Source: Lachnospiraceae bacterium (lineage in GTDB: Bacteria > Bacillota > Clostridia > Lachnospirales > Lachnospiraceae). Taken from it: DNA of 27,498 nucleotides. Under the pieces are notes generated by a model that saw only the letters and a program-made list of their open reading frames with translations, made no database searches and was not told the origin of the DNA. The DNA is taken from assembly GCA_009774375.1 (NCBI GenBank), contig VSNO01000043.1, forward strand, positions 1-27,498, in the 5' to 3' direction. Shown in pieces: positions 22,141 to 27,498 of this stretch. Each line of letters starts with the position of its first letter. Within the stretch, counting starts at the first letter, position 1. The translations under genes and the position numbers were made by a program.

Positions 22141-22236
22141 GAATGTGTATGATTGCGATATCTGCGCTGCAGCAGGCAGAAAGTCAGCGGCTGGCAAAAT
22201 GCATCGCATTTTATATTAGGATAGGAGGAGATTCAT

Positions 22237-22842
22237 ATGGACAAGAGAGCAATGTACAACCTGACATACGGGCTGTTCATACTGACAGCCAGAGAGGGCG
22301 ATAAGGACAACGGGTGTATCGTCAACACGGTCTCACAGGTCACGACAGAGCCAAACCGCATCGTGGTGGCAGTGAACAAGAACAATTATACACACGGCAT
22401 GATCGAGCGGACAGGTGTCTTCAACGTGTCGATGCTGACTGAAAAGTCAAAGTTTGAGACGTATAAGCACTGGGGATTCCAGAGCGGTGCCAATGTGGAC
22501 AAGACGGAGGCGGTCACGTTTCAGCGGGCAGAGAACGGCGTGATCTACATTGCGGAGGAGACGAACGCATATCTCTCGGCAAAGGTGGTTTCGGCGACGG
22601 ATCTTGGCACGCACACGCTGTTTCTCGCAGATGTGACGGACGGTGCAGTGTTGTCAGAGGACGATTCTGTGACCTACAGCTATTATCAGAAGAATATCAA
22701 GACAGCACCTGCGGGCGCGGAGAAGAAAAAGGGATATATCTGTACCGTGTGCGGGTACATTTATGAGGGAGATGTTCTGCCGGATGACTTTGTGTGTCCG
22801 TGGTGCAAGCACCCGGCATCTGATTTTAAGCGCATTGAGTAG
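22237..22842 (+). CDS. Flavin reductase domain fused to a short rubredoxin (high molecular weight rubredoxin-like)
   Basis: The 201-residue protein has an FMN-binding flavoredoxin-like domain (1-155) starting KRAMYNLTYGLFILTA, with CIVNTVSQVT and the later SYYQKN. A C-terminal rubredoxin with C169, C172, C187 and C190 (CTVCGYIYEG and CPWCKHPASDF) follows. The loop between the two cysteine pairs is about 15 residues shorter than in free rubredoxins, as in the rubredoxin tails of rubrerythrin. High molecular weight rubredoxins pass electrons from NAD(P)H to flavodiiron proteins, which remove oxygen or nitric oxide in anaerobes. AGGAGGAG 6 bases before the ATG supports the start. folD follows after 16 bases, probably in the same operon. 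Confidence 0.88.
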   Translation: MDKRAMYNLTYGLFILTAREGDKDNGCIVNTVSQVTTEPNRIVVAVNKNNYTHGMIERTGVFNVSMLTEKSKFETYKHWGFQSGANVDKTEAVTFQRAENGVIYIAEETNAYLSAKVVSATDLGTHTLFLADVTDGAVLSEDDSVTYSYYQKNIKTAPAGAEKKKGYICTVCGYIYEGDVLPDDFVCPWCKHPASDFKRIE

Positions 22843-22858
22843 AGAGGGAGAATGAACG

Positions 22859-23713
22859 ATGTATCAGATCATAGACGGAAAGAAGATCTCACAGGAGATC
22901 AAAGATGAGCTAAGGGAAAAGGTCACTGCGTTAAAGGGGCAGGGAAAACAGATCTGCCTTGCCGTGATCCAGGTGGGCAGTGATCCGGCGTCAAGTGTGT
23001 ATGTCGGCAACAAGAAGAAGGCGTGCGCCTATATCGGGATCGAGTCGCTGGCGTATGAGCTTCCGGAGGAGACGACGGAACAGGAGCTTCTGGATCTGGT
23101 ACAGAAGCTCAATGCGGACGATGGGGTGAACGGGATCCTTGTCCAGCTTCCGCTTCCGAAACAGATCAACGAGGAGAAGGTGATCCAGACGATCGCGCCT
23201 GAGAAAGATGTCGATGGATTTCACGAGAAAAATGTCGGGGCGCTCTGCGTGGGCAGTAAAGGGTATGTGTCCTGCACGCCGCTTGGCATTATCCAGTTGC
23301 TGAAGCGCTCCGGCGTGGAGATCGCCGGGAAGCACTGTGTCGTGATTGGGCGCAGCAATATCGTGGGCAAACCGATGGCGATGTTATTGCTGCGGGAAAA
23401 CGGCACGGTCACAGTCTGCCATTCGCGCACGCAGAACTTAAAGGAGATCACAAGGCAGGCGGATATCCTGGTGGTGGCAGTCGGAAAGCCGAAGTTTGTC
23501 GATGACTCATTTATCAAAGAGGGCGCTGTTGTCATCGATGTCGGGATCCACAGGGACGAGAATAACAAACTCTGCGGGGACGTTGATTTTGAGAAAGCCG
23601 CACCGCACGCGAGTGCCATCACACCGGTTCCGGGCGGCGTAGGTCCGATGACGATCGCGATGCTGATGTACAACTGCGTGTCGTCCGCGGAGCAGGAAGA
23701 TCAGGTGCAATAG
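22859..23713 (+). CDS. folD: Bifunctional methylenetetrahydrofolate dehydrogenase/methenyltetrahydrofolate cyclohydrolase
   Basis: The 284-residue cytoplasmic enzyme converts 5,10-methylene-THF to 5,10-methenyl-THF using NADP and then to 10-formyl-THF, feeding purine and formate metabolism. The catalytic lysine is K54 in YVGNKKKACAYIG. Other family motifs are ILVQLPLPKQI, DVDGFHEKNVG, the nucleotide-binding GRSNIVGKPMAMLL and PVPGGVGPMTIAML near the end. Size is normal. GAGGGAG about 8 bases upstream marks the start. It follows the flavoprotein-rubredoxin gene closely. The pairing may be incidental or may reflect one-carbon and redox balance. The end faces the Dus gene with no strong terminator. 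Confidence 0.97.
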   Translation: MYQIIDGKKISQEIKDELREKVTALKGQGKQICLAVIQVGSDPASSVYVGNKKKACAYIGIESLAYELPEETTEQELLDLVQKLNADDGVNGILVQLPLPKQINEEKVIQTIAPEKDVDGFHEKNVGALCVGSKGYVSCTPLGIIQLLKRSGVEIAGKHCVVIGRSNIVGKPMAMLLLRENGTVTVCHSRTQNLKEITRQADILVVAVGKPKFVDDSFIKEGAVVIDVGIHRDENNKLCGDVDFEKAAPHASAITPVPGGVGPMTIAMLMYNCVSSAEQEDQVQ

Positions 23714-23770
23714 CAGGGACAGGGAGATTGCGTGCAGATCACCATGTGGCATATAACGGTGCAGGTATCG

Positions 23771-24709
23771 TCAGGCGAGTTCGCATTCCCGGAACAGGTT
23801 GCTGACGGCGATCCTGTACTCGGCATAGTCTGATGCCTTGCGGATCTTTTTGAGATATCTGTCTGACGCTGCAAAGCTTTCACTCAGGTAAGTCCACAAG
23901 TCTTTCATCTTGAAGAGCGTCGGTGTTTCCCCTGCCATCTGGGCAGCGTAGCCGGCAAAGATCTCATCGTGAAAGGCTCTGAGATTTTCCCTGGTGAACA
24001 GTCTGGCAGCGTCAGTTTTTTTCAGTTGTGCAGCCAGCGCCGGATTCCGCAGAATGCCGCGTCCGATCATTATGCAGTCCGCCGCGGGGACGGCATTTAG
24101 AAGCTCCGCATAGCTTTTTTCGGAAGTGATATCCCCGTTGTAGCAGAGCGGGATATCAGGAAGGGCTTTTGCGGCAGCCAAAAATGCTTCCCTGTGGGGC
24201 GTGAACTTGTACAGTTCCCGCTGCAGGCGCGGGTGTATGACCAGCTCGTCGACCGGATACTTTTTGTAGACCGCAAGCAGTCGTTCCCACTCGTCGACTG
24301 ACTCCACACCGATCCTTGTCTTGATGGAGATCCGGATCGGTGACTTTTCATAGATCTCATACAGGAAGCTGTCCAGCTCGTCGGGTACGCTCAGAAAACC
24401 GGCGCCGCGTTTTCTGGCAGTGACTGTGCCGGAGGGACAGCCGAGATTGAGATTGACTGTCTGATAGCCGTACCCGGCGATCCTGCTGGTGATCTGCAGA
24501 AATTCATCTGCGCGGTTGGTGAGGATCTGCGGTACGACTTCGATGGCTTCATTGTGTTCCGGCAGGATTTCGTTCAGTTCGCGCCGGTTCAGCTTTCTGC
24601 TGGCGATAAACGGCGTAAAGTACTTGTCAATGCCGCCGAAAAAACGGCTGTAGGCGTTCCGGTAGATGTAAGTCGTGATCCCCTCCATCGGGGCGAGGTA
24701 TAGTTTCAT
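23771..24709 (-). CDS. tRNA-dihydrouridine synthase family protein
   Basis: The 312-residue FMN enzyme reduces uridine to dihydrouridine in tRNA using NADPH. It is a TIM barrel opening MKLYLAPMEGITTYIYR. The active cysteine is C91 in NLNLGCPSGTVTARKRGAG. Lysine and histidine contacts lie in SIKTRIGVES and ELVIHPRLQRE, and the FMN phosphate site in CYNGDITSEKSY and CIMIGRGILRNP. It is shorter in the C-terminal domain than DusB and closest to the clostridial group of this family; the specific tRNA position cannot be told. AGGAG 6 bases before ATG 24709 fixes the start; the longer frame to 24796 would include the promoter. Confidence 0.93.
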   Translation of the reverse strand: MKLYLAPMEGITTYIYRNAYSRFFGGIDKYFTPFIASRKLNRRELNEILPEHNEAIEVVPQILTNRADEFLQITSRIAGYGYQTVNLNLGCPSGTVTARKRGAGFLSVPDELDSFLYEIYEKSPIRISIKTRIGVESVDEWERLLAVYKKYPVDELVIHPRLQRELYKFTPHREAFLAAAKALPDIPLCYNGDITSEKSYAELLNAVPAADCIMIGRGILRNPALAAQLKKTDAARLFTRENLRAFHDEIFAGYAAQMAGETPTLFKMKDLWTYLSESFAASDRYLKKIRKASDYAEYRIAVSNLFRECELA

Positions 24710-24767
24710 AAGGAGCTCCTTTAGCGTGATATTCCTCTCGAAAAACATTGCAATATGATTTAGAGCC

Positions 24768-24796
24768 ATCTTAGCATTGGGAGAAAAAAATGTCAA
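24768..24796 (-). promoter_or_regulatory. Promoter of the Dus gene
   Basis: On the minus strand TTGACA (24791-24796) and TAAGAT (24768-24773) are 17 bp apart, with a T-rich spacer. The leader is about 55 bases. Confidence 0.65.
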
Positions 24797-24829
24797 ATGA
24801 TTAATCTGTTTTTAATCTTATCAACATTT

Positions 24830-24859
24830 TTGATTAATTTTGATCGCTTATGATAGGAT
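24830..24859 (+). promoter_or_regulatory. Possible promoter of the DUF4342 gene
   Basis: TTGATT (24830-24835) and TAGGAT (24854-24859) are 18 bp apart, diverging from the Dus promoter. TATGAT at 24849-24854 is an alternative -10 without a good partner. Confidence 0.4.
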
Positions 24860-24943
24860 CATCAGCTGAGAGATACAGAGATGTTTCATACAGGAAGAAC
24901 AGTCAATACAATTTCTGAAACGATCAAAAAGGAGAGAAAAGAA

Positions 24944-25483
24944 ATGGATAATTTTGAAAAGGTAGAAAAATTAAGGGAACACGCAAACGTATCTTATGAG
25001 GAGGCAAAGCAGGCGCTGGAGAACAGCAACTGGGATATCCTCGATGCCATGATCTACCTGGAGCAGAGCGGCAAGGTACATGGCCCTGAGCACTCCAGCT
25101 ACACGACGCAGGCAGAGAAAGTGAAGATCGACATCGATGATAAGGAGTGCAAGTCCAGTTTTTCGGACAATCTCAGGCGGTTTGGGCGCTGGTGCCAGAG
25201 GTGGCTTGAGAAGGGAAACAACAACAGCTTCTGCGTGGAGCGCGACGGCAATGAGATCTTTCGGATACCGATCACTTTGCTGGTAGTATTTCTGCTCTTT
25301 GCATTCTGGGTGGCGGTTCCGCTGCTGGTGGTCGGACTGTTCTTTAATATGAGATACCAGTTTGCCGGCCCGGACATCAGGAGCGTCGACATCGATCTCA
25401 ACAAGGCGATGGACAGTGCGGCAGATGCGGCGGAGAATATCAAGAATGAGTTTAACAGCGCGGCTAAGGATGAGAATGAATAA
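24944..25483 (+). CDS. DUF4342 domain protein: UBA-like fold with membrane segment
   Basis: The 179-residue protein begins with a UBA-like three-helix domain (1-43; FEKVEKLREHANVSYEEAKQ, then ALENSNWDILDAMIYLEQ). This is the DUF4342 pattern, related to the UBA domain of elongation factor Ts. A polar stretch with CVERDGNEIFRIP, one or two membrane helices (108-135) and a charged tail DAAENIKNEFNSAAKDENE follow. The family function is unknown. It probably anchors the UBA-like domain on the inner face of the membrane. GGAG 9 bases before ATG 24944 is a better start than ATG 24881. It lies just ahead of a two-component system, separated by a hairpin, and may be co-regulated with it. Confidence 0.82.
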   Translation: MDNFEKVEKLREHANVSYEEAKQALENSNWDILDAMIYLEQSGKVHGPEHSSYTTQAEKVKIDIDDKECKSSFSDNLRRFGRWCQRWLEKGNNNSFCVERDGNEIFRIPITLLVVFLLFAFWVAVPLLVVGLFFNMRYQFAGPDIRSVDIDLNKAMDSAADAAENIKNEFNSAAKDENE

Positions 25484-25492
25484 GGAGCAGTG

Positions 25493-25520
25493 AGCAGGGG
25501 AGGGAAGTCCCCTGCTTCCT
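25493..25520 (+). terminator. Hairpin between DUF4342 and response regulator genes
   Basis: AGCAGGGGA (25493-25501) and TCCCCTGCT (25508-25516) form a perfect 9-bp stem with a 6-base loop. Only TCCTTG follows, so it is a weak terminator or an attenuator that may let some transcription pass into the two-component genes. Confidence 0.5.
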
Positions 25521-25562
25521 TGCGTGGCCTGCAGTTTGAATATCACAGAGAAGGAGGCAGTG

Positions 25563-26258
25563 ATGGCGGTGACAGTTTTGATCGTGGAGGATGAGGAAAA
25601 GATAGGGCGTTTTCTGGAGCTGGAGCTTATGCATGAGGGGTACGAGGTCATGAAGGCGGCAAACGGCAGGGAGGGACTGGAGAAGGCGCAGAGCGGAAAG
25701 GCGGATCTTGTGGTGCTTGATGTGATGCTTCCGGAGCTGAATGGTTTTGAAGTGCTCCGGCGCCTCAGAAAAAATTCGGACATTCCTGTCATCATGCTGA
25801 CTGCGCGGGACGAGGTGATGGATAAGGTGGCGGGACTTGACGGCGGAGCCGACGACTACATGACCAAGCCGTTTGCGATCGAGGAGCTGCTTGCGCGCAT
25901 CAGGCTGGTGCTCAAGAAACGCAGCAGCGCGGCAGGCACAGCAGGACGGGACAAAAACCAGCTTGGTGTCGGCAGGCTTCACATGGACGTGCAGCGCTAT
26001 GAGGTCTCTTATGACGGGAAACAGGTGGAGCTGACGCACAGGGAGTTTGAGCTTCTCAGAGTGCTGCTCGAGAACAAAAATATCGTGATATCGAGGGATA
26101 CGCTTCTGGAGAAGGTCTGCGGCTATGACTATATGGGCGAGACGAATATCATCGATGTGTATGTCCGGTATCTTCGGAGCAAGCTTGATGACGTGTACCA
26201 GGTAAAGATCATTCAGACAGTTCGCGGAGTGGGGTATTGTATCAAAGATGAGAACTAA
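25563..26258 (+). CDS. OmpR/PhoB-family response regulator (ArlR-like)
   Basis: The 231-residue regulator has a receiver domain with acidic pair E9/D10, phosphorylation site D53 in VVLDVMLPELNG, T81 in MLTARDE and K103 in YMTKPFAIEE. An OmpR winged helix follows (about 132-228; VELTHREFELLRVLL and NIIDVYVRYLRSKLD). It resembles ArlR/YycF-type regulators. AAGGAGG ends 5 bases before ATG 25563; the in-frame ATG at 25524 lacks such a site and lies next to a hairpin. It overlaps the downstream kinase by 11 bases, so the two are translated together. Targets are unknown; the DUF4342 gene immediately upstream is the nearest candidate. Confidence 0.93.
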   Translation: MAVTVLIVEDEEKIGRFLELELMHEGYEVMKAANGREGLEKAQSGKADLVVLDVMLPELNGFEVLRRLRKNSDIPVIMLTARDEVMDKVAGLDGGADDYMTKPFAIEELLARIRLVLKKRSSAAGTAGRDKNQLGVGRLHMDVQRYEVSYDGKQVELTHREFELLRVLLENKNIVISRDTLLEKVCGYDYMGETNIIDVYVRYLRSKLDDVYQVKIIQTVRGVGYCIKDEN

Positions 26259-27498
26259 AAATCAGAAAAAACTGACAAAGGGGCAGAGATCAGATAAGAG
26301 AGAGGACAGGCAGAAAAGATCGATCGAGGTAAAAAACAGACCGTTTGACACGGTGCGGGTGACTTCCATCGCGAGAAAGATCAATCTGAACAATCTGGCG
26401 CGCCTGTTTTTTGCGTACGCGGGAATGGATATCGTCGTTTTCATTCTGCTCATCGCGGTCTTTGTGACCGGCATGGATCTGCAGATGGCAGGGAACTTTT
26501 CATTTTCTTATATAAGGGAGCTCTCATTTGAGACAGATCTGTGGAATGTGGTTTATACTGTGGCAGATACGAATGGCCGGACGCTGTACCAGGTTCCTGT
26601 TGGTATATGGCTCAGCCTGTTTCGCGGAGGGGGGATCGTGCTGCTGGGATTTCAGCTGCTGGATCTTCTCACACTGGCGTTTTCCGGGACAGCGCAGGTG
26701 CGCAGGCAGCTGCGTCCCCTGAACCAGATCGCGGCGAGGGCGCAGCAGCTCAGCGAGATGGCTTTTGACGAGACAAAGTATCACAACCTGGAAGATGCGA
26801 TCTCCAACTTCAGAGTGGACGCCATGGAGAACGGGATTCATATGCACGACAAGGATCTGCAGGGCATCGAGACAGCGCTGAACGGACTGCTCGAACGCAT
26901 CCGTGCCTCCTATAAACAGCAGACGCAGTTTGTGTCGGATGCTTCCCACGAGCTGCGCACGCCGATCGCGGTCATACAGGGATATGTCAACATGCTGGAC
27001 CGGTGGGGAAAGGAGGACACGGCGATCCTTGGAGAGTCCATCGAGGCGATCAAAAATGAGGCGAACCATATGCAGAAGCTTGTGGAACAGCTTTTGTTCC
27101 TGGCGAGGGGGGATTCGAACCGGCAGATGCTTGATATGCGGGTGCAGGAGCTGAACAGTATCATGCGCGAGGTCTACGAGGAGTCGCTGATGATCGATGA
27201 AAATCATGTGTACCGTTTCGAGGAATCGGGAAATGTGCAGGTTTATGGAGACTGTGACATGTTGAAACAGTCCGCGCGGATCCTGATCGACAATGCGGCG
27301 AAGTACACCAAGCAGGGGGAAGAGATCCTGATACGCGTGGGGGCATGGAGAGATGGTTCACCGTTTTACGGGATACAGGACAATGGGATCGGAATGTCCG
27401 AGCAGGATGTGGCGCATGCGTTTGACCGTTTTTACCGTGCAGATTCTGTGCGCAACAGCAGGACGGGCGGGCCGGGGCTGGGCCTTTCGATCGCGAAA
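26248..27498 (+). CDS. Sensor histidine kinase (partial, runs off the window)
   Basis: The frame opens at ATG 26248, 11 bases before the regulator's stop, and stays open to the last base, giving 417 residues so far. About 45 basic cytoplasmic residues come first, then membrane segments near residues 57-75 and 127-146 enclosing a short loop of about 50 residues, and then a HAMP-like linker. H234 in SDASHELRTPIAVIQGY is the phosphorylation site. The ATP domain shows ILIDNAAKYTK, IQDNGIGM, the F box AFDRFYRAD and GGPGLGLSIAK at the edge. Only the last 20-60 residues should be missing. It is an ArlS-like kinase by order and partner; its signal is unknown. The long basic N-terminal extension is unusual. 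Confidence 0.92.
   Translation, partial: MRTKNQKKLTKGQRSDKREDRQKRSIEVKNRPFDTVRVTSIARKINLNNLARLFFAYAGMDIVVFILLIAVFVTGMDLQMAGNFSFSYIRELSFETDLWNVVYTVADTNGRTLYQVPVGIWLSLFRGGGIVLLGFQLLDLLTLAFSGTAQVRRQLRPLNQIAARAQQLSEMAFDETKYHNLEDAISNFRVDAMENGIHMHDKDLQGIETALNGLLERIRASYKQQTQFVSDASHELRTPIAVIQGYVNMLDRWGKEDTAILGESIEAIKNEANHMQKLVEQLLFLARGDSNRQMLDMRVQELNSIMREVYEESLMIDENHVYRFEESGNVQVYGDCDMLKQSARILIDNAAKYTKQGEEILIRVGAWRDGSPFYGIQDNGIGMSEQDVAHAFDRFYRADSVRNSRTGGPGLGLSIAK

Noticed and set aside
22141..22236. Possible riboswitch in the flavoprotein-folD leader
   Set aside because: The leader has one short hairpin and no recognisable FMN or tetrahydrofolate aptamer core.
24971..27207. Long minus-strand frames across the DUF4342, regulator and kinase genes
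   Set aside because: All are antisense shadows of well-defined genes and lack ribosome sites.

Overview
The window looks like chromosomal DNA of a Gram-positive gut-type Clostridia, most likely Lachnospiraceae. This rests on strong AGGAGG ribosome sites, a type Ic aspartate aminotransferase, a short-rubredoxin flavoprotein, DUF1062 and DUF4342 proteins, BlaR1-like M56 sensors and lantibiotic-type ABC exporters with their own two-component systems. The family placement is inference. There is no rRNA, tRNA, CRISPR array, prophage or complete transposon.

Layout. 1-2.4 kb: an Rpn-type PD-(D/E)XK protein (-) and a PLP aminotransferase (+). 2.4-5.8 kb: a MATE exporter and an orphan M56/BlaR1-like membrane sensor, both (-). 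5.8-8.2 kb: a YtrA-type GntR repressor, ABC ATPase and permease operon. It has a phased operator array at its promoter and a 48-bp tandem repeat between ATPase and permease. 8.2-10.5 kb: a hydrolase-GNAT fusion (-) diverges from an autoregulated MerR gene, which overlaps a 52-residue membrane protein gene. 10.4-11.6 kb: a GNAT plus DUF1062 pair (-). 11.6-13.4 kb: an AT-richer patch with a lipoprotein gene, a broken membrane-protein gene and two copies of a small structured repeat. 13.5-15.1 kb: an MBL-fold hydrolase coupled to a decayed tyrosine phosphatase gene. 15.1-20.3 kb: a bacteriocin-immunity-like ABC exporter with a fused double permease (-), a YafQ-type toxin-antitoxin pair (-) and a response regulator/histidine kinase pair (+). 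20.3-22.1 kb: Uma2 (-) and an AraC-clpP operon (+). 22.1-24.8 kb: flavoprotein-rubredoxin and folD (+), and a Dus enzyme (-). 24.8-27.5 kb: a UBA-like DUF4342 membrane protein followed by a second two-component system whose kinase runs off the window.

Much of the window is envelope sensing and export: two ABC exporters, one MATE pump, two two-component systems, one M56 sensor, and GntR, MerR and AraC one-gene regulators. The least explained items are: (i) the two copies of a hairpin-rich repeat near 11.7 and 13.1 kb, one lying in frame inside a gene; (ii) the repeat-encoded peptide between the ABC ATPase and permease; (iii) the phased half-site array upstream of the GntR gene; (iv) the AraC-ClpP coupling; and (v) the hydrolase-GNAT fusion. 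No computation was run. Everything here comes from reading the sequence and the supplied translations.
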